DNA from: a bacterium SM23_31
GTDB lineage: Bacteria > SM23-31
Length of the DNA stretch: 9,209 nucleotides
Direction: 5' to 3'
Assembly (NCBI GenBank): GCA_001304035.1
Contig: LJUD01000181.1
Coordinates: forward strand, 1 to 9,209
This document shows, piece by piece, positions 1 through 6,752 of this stretch. Every line of letters starts with the position of its first letter. Position 1 is the first letter of the stretch. The translations under genes were made by a program, and so were the position numbers. The notes under the pieces were generated by a model, which searched no databases, was not told where the DNA came from, and saw only the letters and a program-made list of their open reading frames with translations.

Positions 1-354
1 ATAGGATGCAGGTCTAATTGTTAATGAAAGAGTATTCAATACAGCCTGATTACTTGTATTAGAACGTGAGGCTTGTTTAAAGCGAAGTCCTTCAAAGCAA
101 ATCCCACCGCCGTAAGAAACATTATCTACTTCCACCCATGCAGCCGGATTGAGCTGATTTTGTGCAATTGGATCCCGTACAGCTAAGCCTGCTCCCCCCA
201 TTCCAACTGCCCGGATGCTTGAAAAATACCGTAACTCGCCTATACCAAACGAGCCGTAAACAGACTGAGCAAACACCGAAGAATTGAGGAGAACGATAAT
301 CATCGCTGCTGCAAGACCACAAGTTTTATATAGATTTTTATCTGTCATTTTCAT
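1..354 (-). CDS. Outer-membrane protein, N-terminal part (PorV/FadL-like beta-barrel, partial)
   Basis: Reading on the minus strand from ATG at 354 gives 118 open codons to the left edge, so the gene continues outside the window. The first 29 residues form a Sec signal peptide: basic start (MKMTDK), hydrophobic core (LAAAMIIVLL), and likely cleavage after VFA. The mature start is QSVYGSFGIGELRYFSS, followed by RAVGMGGAGLAVRDP and NQLNPAAW. This glycine-rich segment plus 'NPA' is what I know from the N-termini of FadL/PorV-type outer-membrane barrels, where 'GMGGAG' precedes the first strands. A second ATG two codons in (348) is an equally possible start; no Shine-Dalgarno is visible. It follows the lipoprotein gene after only 13 bases, so the two are almost surely co-transcribed and may work together at the outer membrane. 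The substrate is unknown. The envelope barrel call is fairly sure; the exact family is not. Confidence 0.72.
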   Translation of the reverse strand, partial: MKMTDKNLYKTCGLAAAMIIVLLNSSVFAQSVYGSFGIGELRYFSSIRAVGMGGAGLAVRDPIAQNQLNPAAWVEVDNVSYGGGICFEGLRFKQASRSNTSNQAVLNTLSLTIRPASY

Positions 355-367
355 GCACCGTAAAATT

Positions 368-1501
368 TCAAAATGGATTAAATGAAGAATAATATACAAT
401 CAGATAAGGCTGCATTAGACTATCCGCAGTGTCAAATGTAAACGTATATCGTGAAAAACCTTGGTTTTCTCTCAGCGATGTCAAAAGTATTCCCTTATTT
501 TCCGCAGCATCACTTATCCACCTTTGAACAAATTGAGTGATAACGAAACGTATTTCCCCGGGCACATCAGAGTCTAAATCGAGCATCCCTACAACTTCAT
601 CATCTTCCGAGAAGGATAACTCATCCTGCTGCCAGGAATCGGAATCAATCCTGTTCACTTTAAATCCATGCGGTTTCTCGGGTCCGACAAATGAATTGTC
701 AATATCAAGTTTCATTACCAGTTCAGCATAGTTTACTACGACTTTTTCCGGAATAGCCGAAAAACCGAATTTCATAATAATACGATGGCTGCCGAAATTA
801 CTTACCAGGAAACCGGGTTCAGAATCTATTGGTCCTACCACGGTATATGTGTCTGCAGTCGGATTATAAAATGAAGTTTTTTCAGTTCCTCCCTTACTAT
901 ATTGCAGTGCAAGCACCACACCGGTTTCAGCGAAATACTGTTTTGCAAAATCTGCAGTGTTAAATGTTATTAGAATGCCATAATTGGAAATAGTAGTGTC
1001 CTTGTTAGCGTCTACCCAGCCCTGGACAATTTCATCCGGAATAACAACCGTATCCGCTACGCTAACAGAAGGATTAACAATAAACGAAGCCACAGCCGCA
1101 GGATTATAAGAAATATCCGGAATGCTTTCTTCGTTCCAGTCCGAGGTAATTACTTGTACCGCTGCCGTAAAACTTGCAGCGGGGCTTCCGTAAACGTAAA
1201 ACGGGTCAAGAGTCAACGCTGCAGATTGTACGATAACACTATCAGGTAAGTTCGTAAATTTAAGCAGTATGCGGCATTCCTTTTGATTAAATTCACCCAG
1301 AATAATATACGGAGACAAGCCTCTGTTTCCTTCTTCCACATATACCAGGGACGAATCGACAAATGTATTTGAGGATACAACCTTATCAATAATATCTTTG
1401 AAAGGAATCTCGTCATTATCAAATTGTGGAGGTTGCGTATTACAATTTGCTGAAATAAAAATCCCCAGTATAAATATTGATATTTTTTTATAGTTTTTCA
1501 T
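368..1501 (-). CDS. Putative lipoprotein with two DNRLRE-like domains
   Basis: The 377-residue product starts with a short lipoprotein-type signal (MKNYKK, then a hydrophobic stretch to FISANC), with Cys20 as the likely lipidated residue. Asn at the -1 position of the lipobox is atypical. The rest looks like two copies of one fold. Copy 1, about residues 46-201, has RILLKFTNLP, SAALTLDP, ITSDWNEESI, VQGWVD and NYGILITF. Copy 2, about 218-371, has RIIMKFGFSAIP, YAELVMKLD, SDSWQQDELSF, VQRWISD and NKGILLTS. This order (LxF..lp, A.L.L, W.e, v..W, n.Gi.l) matches DNRLRE-type beta-sandwich domains of secreted and surface proteins. Their role here is unknown: adhesion or assembly of a surface structure is only inferred. 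The start overlaps the end of the phosphatase gene by 14 bases, which suggests translational coupling. The outer-membrane protein follows 13 bases later. Confidence 0.8.
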   Translation of the reverse strand: MKNYKKISIFILGIFISANCNTQPPQFDNDEIPFKDIIDKVVSSNTFVDSSLVYVEEGNRGLSPYIILGEFNQKECRILLKFTNLPDSVIVQSAALTLDPFYVYGSPAASFTAAVQVITSDWNEESIPDISYNPAAVASFIVNPSVSVADTVVIPDEIVQGWVDANKDTTISNYGILITFNTADFAKQYFAETGVVLALQYSKGGTEKTSFYNPTADTYTVVGPIDSEPGFLVSNFGSHRIIMKFGFSAIPEKVVVNYAELVMKLDIDNSFVGPEKPHGFKVNRIDSDSWQQDELSFSEDDEVVGMLDLDSDVPGEIRFVITQFVQRWISDAAENKGILLTSLRENQGFSRYTFTFDTADSLMQPYLIVYYSSFNPF

Positions 1502-2072
1502 TCTTAATCCATTCTACCACGTCTTTTAATGTATCGAGAATAACATCGGGCTGCACTCCAGTGGGGCTTTTACCGAGCTTTTTTTCTTCATCTTTTCCAT
1601 ATCCTGTACGAATAAGAACGGTCTTCAGACCTGCGTTATGTCCGCATTCTATGTCAGTTAATTTATCCCCTACTATTATTGAACTACTCAAATCGAGATT
1701 GAGTTCAGTTTCTGCTTTTTTAATCATTCCAATATCCGGTTTTCGGCATGTACATTCTTTTACATATTCAGCAACGATTCCTTCAGGGGAATGCGGGCAA
1801 TAATAAATTCCATCGATTGTAACGCCTTCATTTTTCAGTAGCGTGTGCATTCTATCGTTTATTTCCATAACACGGGATTCTTGAAAAAATCCGCGGGCAA
1901 TCCCTGATTGATTCGTCACGATCACGATCTTAAAATCCATCGAGCGTAAAGCCGCCAGAGATTCCGCAGAATAGGGATACAGCTTGAAATCTTCCACCCT
2001 ATCAATAAACCCGATTTCATAAGATATAGTTCCATCCCGGTCTAAAAAAACCGCCTTTGCCTTGCCTGTCAT
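1488..2072 (-). CDS. gmhB: D-glycero-D-manno-heptose-1,7-bisphosphate 7-phosphatase (HAD family)
   Basis: The product removes the 7-phosphate of heptose bisphosphate in the cytoplasm, a step towards ADP-heptose for LPS inner core. At 194 residues it has normal family length. Seen directly: HAD motif I FLDRDGT with D11 and D13, motif II VTNQSG (T53), a Lys in CRKP (K111), and motif III GDKLTD (D136, D140). The GmhB zinc loop is complete, with CPH at 92-94 and CTC at 107-109, the same spacing and numbering I recall for E. coli GmhB. The loop separates it from plain histidinol phosphatases, though HisB-N-like activity cannot be fully excluded. ATG at 2072 sits directly before the conserved KAVFLDRDG; no Shine-Dalgarno is seen. 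It leads a tight run with the lipoprotein (14-base overlap) and the outer-membrane protein, an unusual pairing, since no other heptose gene is in view. Other heptose genes must lie elsewhere. Confidence 0.9.
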   Translation of the reverse strand: MTGKAKAVFLDRDGTISYEIGFIDRVEDFKLYPYSAESLAALRSMDFKIVIVTNQSGIARGFFQESRVMEINDRMHTLLKNEGVTIDGIYYCPHSPEGIVAEYVKECTCRKPDIGMIKKAETELNLDLSSSIIVGDKLTDIECGHNAGLKTVLIRTGYGKDEEKKLGKSPTGVQPDVILDTLKDVVEWIKNEKL

Positions 2073-2124
2073 ATAAGATAATATTTAATGAAAAATTTAA
2101 AGTAATAAACAAGAGTTTTAATCT

Positions 2125-2160
2125 CACCGTTAGTCCCGCTTAGCGGTATCACTAACAGTG
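2125..2160. repeat. Palindromic hairpin repeat, copy B
   Basis: The outer arms CACCGTTAGT (2125-2134) and ACTAACAGTG (2151-2160) pair over 10 bases with one mismatch. Inside them CCGCT-T-AGCGG is a second palindrome. The 28-base core 2129-2156 matches 4123-4150 at 22 of 28 positions in the same orientation, and its TCCCGCTTAGCGG is also present, inverted, in 4085-4099. So it is one member of a repeat family and not a chance stem. No T-run follows on either strand, so it is not a standard terminator. Confidence 0.7.
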
Positions 2161-2338
2161 GTATAAGCGTGCTGCTGCTACCCGAGGATACGGGGGATCA
2201 TCATAAATGCAGTAGAGATGTATACCGTGCGTTTCTTCGGCTCCACTTTTAATATTCATTTCAAAAATAAATCAAGAAAAGTTGTTTATCTCAGGAACAA
2301 ATCTCCCAAAAAATTCCTTTGTGTCCTTTATATTAAAT

Positions 2339-2366
2339 AAAAAAGTCAAACACGGTGCAGTTTGAC
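2339..2366 (-). terminator. Rho-independent terminator of glgA
   Basis: On the minus strand a perfect 7-base stem, GTCAAAC and GTTTGAC, encloses an 8-base loop (TGCACCGT). It is followed at once by TTTTTT (2344-2339) and more T-rich sequence. It lies about 92 bases past the glgA stop codon, with no gene between. Stem, loop and U-tract are all textbook, although the stem is short and only moderately GC-rich. Confidence 0.8.
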
Positions 2367-2457
2367 GCTGAAATAGAAAAAGATTATTGTTTAAGTATCG
2401 GATTTTTTCGGAAAAAAGTATCAATAATCTCCCAAATACAGTACGATGGCATATCTC

Positions 2458-3939
2458 CTATCTTTTTAATATTTTTTCGTATACTTTATAGTATTTTTTT
2501 GCAGATTCTTTCCAGGAAAAATCCTGCTTCATTCCATTTTTCATTATTTTTTTCCATATTTTAGGTTTATGATACGATTCCACAGCCCTCTTGATAGCAT
2601 CTAATAGTTCTCCGGAAGAATAATCTTCAAAAACAAATCCGTTTCCTGCACCGGATCGAGTGTTAAACTCTGTAATAGTATCTGCCAATCCGCCGGTTTT
2701 TCGTACAATCGGAACAGTGCCGTATCTAAGGCTGAACAATTGATTGAGTCCACACGGTTCATATTTTGAAGGCATAAGGAACATATCGCTGCCGGCTTCG
2801 ATCAGATGTGCGAGCTCTTCGTCAAATTTCAGACAAATACCGATATTGTCGGGATATTTTTTATTGAGTTGCGTAAAAAGTGCATGATATTTTGGCGCTC
2901 CGGTGCCTAAAATGACAAGCTGCAGGTTCATTTTTACAACCGGCTTGATAATTTCCTCCAATAAATCAAAACCCTTCTGGTTGACCAAACGGGAAATCAT
3001 CCCGATTACCGGCATGTTTTCTTTATAAGGCAGACCAAATCTTTCTGCAAGAGCTTTTTTGTTAACCGACTTGCCGGACAGGTTGTTATACTCATAATTG
3101 GCGGGTATATAAGCATCGATGTCGGGACTCCATGTAGAATAATCCACGCCATTAGTAATCCCTGTAAACATATTGCTGCGTTCCTTAAATATTCCCTCGA
3201 ATCCAAATCCGTATTCTCTGGATTGCTGTATTTCTTGTGAATATTGCCTGCTGACCGTAGTGATATGATCAGCATAGTAGAGTCCGGTTTTTAAGAAGCT
3301 GAATTTGCCGTAATATTCTACCGGGCTGCCGGGTGTAAACAGGGTGCTGTCCACATTAGTTTTCTGAAACGATCCCGGGGGAAAGTTGCCCTGATAACCG
3401 ACATTATGAACAGTGATAAGCGTTGATATTTTTTTAAAAAAGGCGTCATCTTTATACAGTGTTTTTAAGAAGAACGGCACAAGTCCCGTTTGCCAATCGT
3501 TGCAGTGAATTATATCGGGCTGCCAGAACAGGAGTTTCAGCGTTTCCATAACAGCTTTACAAAATAAAATAAACCGCTCATCATTATTAGAATATTCTTT
3601 ATTAGTGGCAGCATCTACATAAAGCCCATCCTTGCCAAAATAAGGACGGTAATCGATGAAGTAGGTTTGTATTTTAAAAGGATCGGGAGTAAAAGCCGAT
3701 TTTACATTGACTTTTTTTACGCTGCTCCCGATTGATATAGGTATGTCTTTGAGCCTAATAACTTCTCTCAGGACATACTTCCGGTCATTAATAACCTTAT
3801 ATTTGGGCATTATAATACGGACTTCATGTCCCAACTCTTTAAGAGCTTTTGGCAGTGCACCTGAAACGTCCGCTAAACCACCAGTTTTTGCAAAGGGGAC
3901 AACTTCGGAAGACAAAAAGAGGATTTTCAGCTTCTTCAT
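2458..3939 (-). CDS. glgA: Glycogen (starch) synthase, GT5 family
   Basis: The product adds glucose from ADP-glucose (or UDP-glucose) to the non-reducing end of an alpha-1,4-glucan in the cytoplasm. It has 493 residues, slightly longer than the roughly 477 of E. coli GlgA. The N-terminal GT5 catalytic domain spans about 2-240 and carries K18-TGGLADV, the ADP-glucose-binding loop, CNDWQTGLVPFFLK (146-159) and TVHNVGYQG (176-184). The C-terminal GT1-like domain contains SRLVNQKGFDLL (316-327), with the catalytic Arg and Lys, PSKYEPCGLNQ with E394, and RKTGGLADT (413-421). All key residues are present and no truncation is seen. ATG at 3939 begins MKKLKILFLSSE, the usual family start; no Shine-Dalgarno is visible. 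It appears to be a single-gene transcript, with a promoter just upstream and an intrinsic terminator downstream. No other glg gene is in the window. Confidence 0.96.
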   Translation of the reverse strand: MKKLKILFLSSEVVPFAKTGGLADVSGALPKALKELGHEVRIIMPKYKVINDRKYVLREVIRLKDIPISIGSSVKKVNVKSAFTPDPFKIQTYFIDYRPYFGKDGLYVDAATNKEYSNNDERFILFCKAVMETLKLLFWQPDIIHCNDWQTGLVPFFLKTLYKDDAFFKKISTLITVHNVGYQGNFPPGSFQKTNVDSTLFTPGSPVEYYGKFSFLKTGLYYADHITTVSRQYSQEIQQSREYGFGFEGIFKERSNMFTGITNGVDYSTWSPDIDAYIPANYEYNNLSGKSVNKKALAERFGLPYKENMPVIGMISRLVNQKGFDLLEEIIKPVVKMNLQLVILGTGAPKYHALFTQLNKKYPDNIGICLKFDEELAHLIEAGSDMFLMPSKYEPCGLNQLFSLRYGTVPIVRKTGGLADTITEFNTRSGAGNGFVFEDYSSGELLDAIKRAVESYHKPKIWKKIMKNGMKQDFSWKESAKKYYKVYEKILKR

Positions 3940-3972
3940 TTAGAGATTTAACGCAGTATTTTTTATTAAGTA

Positions 3973-4001
3973 AATATACAAAATATTCTTAATCCAATCA
4001 A
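3973..4001 (-). promoter_or_regulatory. Promoter of glgA (sigma70-like)
   Basis: On the minus strand TTGATT (4001-3996) and TATATT (3978-3973) are separated by exactly 17 bases, in AT-rich surroundings. Transcription would start near 3966, leaving a leader of about 27 bases before the glgA ATG. The -35 lies inside a 12-base sequence that is repeated 50 bases upstream. Confidence 0.55.
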
Positions 4002-4057
4002 TCGAAAAAAATATTTTATAATTTTAATTCAAATGTATTTATGCAAATCAATCGAAA
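3996..4057. repeat. 12-base direct repeat over the glgA promoter
   Basis: AATCAATCGAAA occurs at 3996-4007 and again, identical, at 4046-4057, exactly 50 bases apart. The first copy covers the -35 element of the proposed glgA promoter. This position would suit a transcription-factor site, but no regulator is known from this window, and AT-rich DNA produces such pairs by chance more often. Confidence 0.4.
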
Positions 4058-4084
4058 TATTACGCACACTCAAAAGAAAATTCA

Positions 4085-4099
4085 TCCCGCTAAGCGGGA
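4085..4099 (-). terminator. GC-rich hairpin, possible terminator of the radC-carboxyltransferase run
   Basis: TCCCGCT-A-AGCGGGA is a perfect 15-base palindrome. On the minus strand it is followed by TGAATTTTCTTTT, a broken T-rich tract. It lies about 100 bases past the carboxyltransferase stop and before the glgA promoter, the right place for a terminator. The T-tract is imperfect, and the same core sequence occurs in the hairpin repeat at 2134-2146, so it may simply be a repeat copy. Confidence 0.4.
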
Positions 4100-4122
4100 C
4101 CGGATTAATTTTCATACTGTGT

Positions 4123-4150
4123 GTTAGACCCGCCCTGCGGTATAACCAAC
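4123..4150. repeat. Palindromic hairpin repeat, copy A
   Basis: This 28-base stretch matches 2129-2156 at 22 of 28 positions: GTTAG, CCCGC, GCGGTAT, AC and AAC blocks are shared. It keeps a CCGC-cct-GCGG stem, with weaker outer arms than copy B. It lies in the spacer just past the carboxyltransferase gene, 24 bases from the other hairpin. Confidence 0.6.
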
Positions 4151-4196
4151 CACGAAAAATCCCAAGCATTCGGAGCAGAGTAAACATGGGTGCGTC

Positions 4197-5747
4197 TTAT
4201 AACGGAATATTCCCGTGTTTTTTCCGCGGATTTTTATCGACCTTTGTTTTCAGCATTTCGAGTGCACGGATTAATTTTATGCGTGTCTGAGAGGCTTCGA
4301 TAACATCATCGATATAGCCCCATTCTGCAGCAATATATGGATTTGCGAATTTATCACGATATTTCTGCTCTTTTTCCTGCGTAACCTTTTCCGGCTCGTC
4401 CGACTTTTCAATATCTTTTTTAAAAATTATTTCGACTGCTCCTTTTGGGCCCATTACAGCAATCTCGGCTGTGGGCCAGGCATAATTAATATCGCCCCGA
4501 ATGTGTTTTGAATTCATAACATCGTATGCTCCGCCGTAAGCTTTACGCGTGATGACGGTAATTTTCGGTACTGTCGCTTCGCAGTATGCGTATAGAAGTT
4601 TTGCGCCGTGCTTTATGATGCCGCCGTATTCCTGCTCGGTACCCGGCATAAAACCGGGCACGTCTTCAAAGGTAATAATAGGTATATTGAAGCAGTCGCA
4701 AAATCTGATAAACCTGCCTCCTTTTTGTGAGGAATGAATGCACAGCACACCGGCAAGTACAGAAGGCTGATTTGCAATAATGCCTACCGGTCTTCCATTT
4801 AACCGTGCAAATCCTATAATTAAATTCTGAGCCCATTCTTCCTGGACTTCGAAAAAATCGCCGTCATCAACAACAAGTCTAATAACCCGTTTCATATCGT
4901 AAGGTTTATTGGGATTTTCAGGGACAAGCGTGTCCAGTTCCGGTTCTATTCTGTCGGGGCGGTCTGCCGGCTTTATGCAGGGCGGGTCATCCAGGTTGTT
5001 CTGAGGTATAAAACTCATCAACTTTTTAATTTTTTCAATGCATACAATTTCATTTTCACATGCGAAATGTGCAACTCCGCTTTTAGTTGCGTGTGTCATA
5101 GCGCCGCCCAGTTCCTCAAAGCTTACGTCTTCATGAGTAACTGTTTTAACGACTTTTGGACCCGTAACAAACATATAGCTGGTGTTTTTTACCATAAATA
5201 TAAAGTCGGTAATAGCGGGAGAGTAGACCGCACCGCCGGCACATGGACCCATGACTGCAGAAACCTGGGGTATCACACCCGATGCGAGCGTATTTAACAG
5301 AAATATATCTGCGTACCCTCCGAGACTGACCACACCTTCCTGAATGCGTGCGCCACCGGAATCATTAAGCCCTATCAGCGGGGCGCCGACTTTCATCGCC
5401 ATGCTCATTATTTTGCAAATTTTTTCTGCATGTGCTTTTGCCAGCGAACCCCCAAATACGGTGAAATCCTGTGAGAAGACATACACGAGCCTTCCGTTAA
5501 TCGTTCCATAGCCGGTAATAACACCGTCGCCGGAAATCCTCTGCTTATCCAGCTGAAAATCGGTACACCTGTGCTTGACAAACATGTCGATCTCTTCGAA
5601 ACTGCCTTCATCCAATAAAAATTCAACTCTTTCGCGAGCAGTTAATTTCCCGCGGGCATGCTGCGCTTTAACACGTTCTTCACCCCCGCCAAGTTTAGAT
5701 TCATCCTTAAGCTTGCGCAGCTGCTCAATCCGTTTGTCAATTGCCAT
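4197..5747 (-). CDS. pccB: Acyl-CoA carboxylase, carboxyltransferase subunit (propionyl-CoA carboxylase beta type)
   Basis: The product transfers carboxyl from biotin to an acyl-CoA, most likely propionyl-CoA giving methylmalonyl-CoA, in the cytoplasm. At 516 residues it has full family length. The N-terminal carboxyltransferase half carries GGARIQEG (131-138) and GPCAGGAVYSPA (167-178). The C-terminal half carries FEDVPGFMPGTEQEYGGIIKHGAK (around 360-383) and RKAYGGAYDVM (401-411). The glycine pairs form the two oxyanion holes. Asp409 in GGAYDVM fits, by motif, the residue reported to favour propionyl-CoA in Streptomyces PccB. The end, RKKHGNIPL, is typical of PccB and of MmdA, the decarboxylase subunit of sodium-pump complexes. 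These two cannot be told apart here, because no biotin carboxylase, biotin carrier or membrane subunit is in view. ATG at 5747 starts one base after the MinD-like stop codon, which suggests translational coupling. Confidence 0.88.
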   Translation of the reverse strand: MAIDKRIEQLRKLKDESKLGGGEERVKAQHARGKLTARERVEFLLDEGSFEEIDMFVKHRCTDFQLDKQRISGDGVITGYGTINGRLVYVFSQDFTVFGGSLAKAHAEKICKIMSMAMKVGAPLIGLNDSGGARIQEGVVSLGGYADIFLLNTLASGVIPQVSAVMGPCAGGAVYSPAITDFIFMVKNTSYMFVTGPKVVKTVTHEDVSFEELGGAMTHATKSGVAHFACENEIVCIEKIKKLMSFIPQNNLDDPPCIKPADRPDRIEPELDTLVPENPNKPYDMKRVIRLVVDDGDFFEVQEEWAQNLIIGFARLNGRPVGIIANQPSVLAGVLCIHSSQKGGRFIRFCDCFNIPIITFEDVPGFMPGTEQEYGGIIKHGAKLLYAYCEATVPKITVITRKAYGGAYDVMNSKHIRGDINYAWPTAEIAVMGPKGAVEIIFKKDIEKSDEPEKVTQEKEQKYRDKFANPYIAAEWGYIDDVIEASQTRIKLIRALEMLKTKVDKNPRKKHGNIPL

Positions 5748-5748
5748 A

Positions 5749-6615
5749 TTATTTCCACACCTTAGCTTGAGTCTTCATCTCCTTTTTGAACTGGTAAAAA
5801 CGCCTGAAAGGTCTCCCGTTGTTATTGGTAAGGTTAAGGTCATCCAGAACTTGGTAGAGGTTCTGGGATGCCCTGCACCGGGGGTATTGCAGGAGGAAAG
5901 GCATCATGTTTTCTGAGGCATCGACCACTTTTTGGTCGTTTTCGACATAACCGATAAAAGTGAGCTTAATACCGAGATATTCTGAAGCCAGTGTTACCAA
6001 TTTTAATGCTTCACCGATCTGGCTATGTCTTCTCACTTTATTCATGATTAATTTCGGTCTGAAAGATTGTAGAATCCGGGCAATTATTTTGCCTGCCTCG
6101 GGATAAACTTGCCCCACAACCATGGGGAGCCGCGGAAGTTGAAATGCATTATTCCGCTCTACAATGAGAAGTTTCTTAATGAGTTGGTATTCATGTGTAT
6201 TCGTTTTATAACTGGTTAAAATTTTACGGTAGATAACGTTCTTTAAAAATGAATATGCATCGAGCTTTGCATTCGGCTCCGGATTGCAGATAATGATTCC
6301 CTCGTTAGATAAATTAAAGAAATCGAGAGTATTGTACGCCTGCCCCGCTCCTAAATCCACAATAATGTAATCCGCAGGAAGCTGTAGAATATGCCGCAAC
6401 AGTTTCGCTTTTTTACCGTACTGGATATTAGCAATACCTACCAGCTCCGAGCCGCCGCTGATCAGTTTCAGTGTATTGCATGGCGTGTCGAGCAGGATAT
6501 TTTTTAAGTTTGTTTTCTCGTTCACAATGAAATCGTTCAGGTTACACTGCGGGCGCCGGATATTTAGGCAGGTATGTAAATTTGCGCCGCCAAGGTCACC
6601 GTCTATAAGTATCAC
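5749..6615 (-). CDS. MinD/ParA-family ATPase lacking its P-loop (5' end lost; possible pseudogene)
   Basis: The 288-residue frame from GTG at 6615 begins VILIDGDLGGANLHTCL, the switch I region of MinD/FlhG-type ATPases. Also visible are Walker B-like YIIVDLGAG (83-91), IICNPEP (108-114), LIMNKVRR (189-196) and a C-terminal YLGIKLTFIGYVENDQKVVDAS (213-234). The family needs GKGGVGKS plus a helix before this point. In the same frame upstream, 16 codons still encode ILSCNLGIGLSSIGYK, clearly family sequence. They are preceded by TAA at 6664-6666, exactly where the P-loop serine should be; the two codons before are TGT AAA. No GGN-rich P-loop is found in any frame back to the radC stop. No other usable start lies after that stop. 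The downstream frame is otherwise unbroken and runs to 1 base before the carboxyltransferase. It may be a decaying gene, an ATP-independent paralogue, or a sequence error. Partners are unknown. Confidence 0.7.
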   Translation of the reverse strand: MILIDGDLGGANLHTCLNIRRPQCNLNDFIVNEKTNLKNILLDTPCNTLKLISGGSELVGIANIQYGKKAKLLRHILQLPADYIIVDLGAGQAYNTLDFFNLSNEGIIICNPEPNAKLDAYSFLKNVIYRKILTSYKTNTHEYQLIKKLLIVERNNAFQLPRLPMVVGQVYPEAGKIIARILQSFRPKLIMNKVRRHSQIGEALKLVTLASEYLGIKLTFIGYVENDQKVVDASENMMPFLLQYPRCRASQNLYQVLDDLNLTNNNGRPFRRFYQFKKEMKTQAKVWK

Positions 6616-6752
6616 CTTATACCCGATGGAAGATAAACCTATTCCAAGATTACATGATAATATTTATTTACAAGACTTTTACTATAATTCACAAAATGTG
6701 CTAAAGAAAATTTTGAAAAAATTAATAACCGAACACTGACAGCTCATAGCTT

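Larger units (their letters stand above)
2073..2457. other. Intergenic region between glgA and gmhB
   Basis: These 385 bases hold no convincing gene on either strand. They contain the glgA terminator (2339-2366) and a long imperfect hairpin repeat (2125-2160). Between these lies a GC-richer stretch at about 2160-2240 that I cannot assign; it lacks a tRNA T-arm signature. The last 50 or so bases before gmhB are very AT-rich and probably contain its promoter. A TTGTTT lies at about 2110 on the minus strand, but no -10 at good spacing goes with it, so I do not annotate one. Confidence 0.6.

Noticed and set aside
122..322. A 66-codon minus-strand frame at the left edge.
   Set aside because: The other frame on the same strand (354 to 1) has a signal peptide and recognisable barrel motifs and runs through the edge; this one is its shadow.
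2160..2240. GC-richer stretch that might be a small RNA or tRNA.
   Set aside because: No acceptor stem, no TTC T-arm and no stable fold beyond a 4-base CCCG/CGGG stem can be found by eye.
2399..2420. TTTTTT-CGG-AAAAAA palindrome just past glgA, as terminator.
   Set aside because: The stem is only A-T pairs; the nearby 2345-2366 hairpin with T-run is far better.
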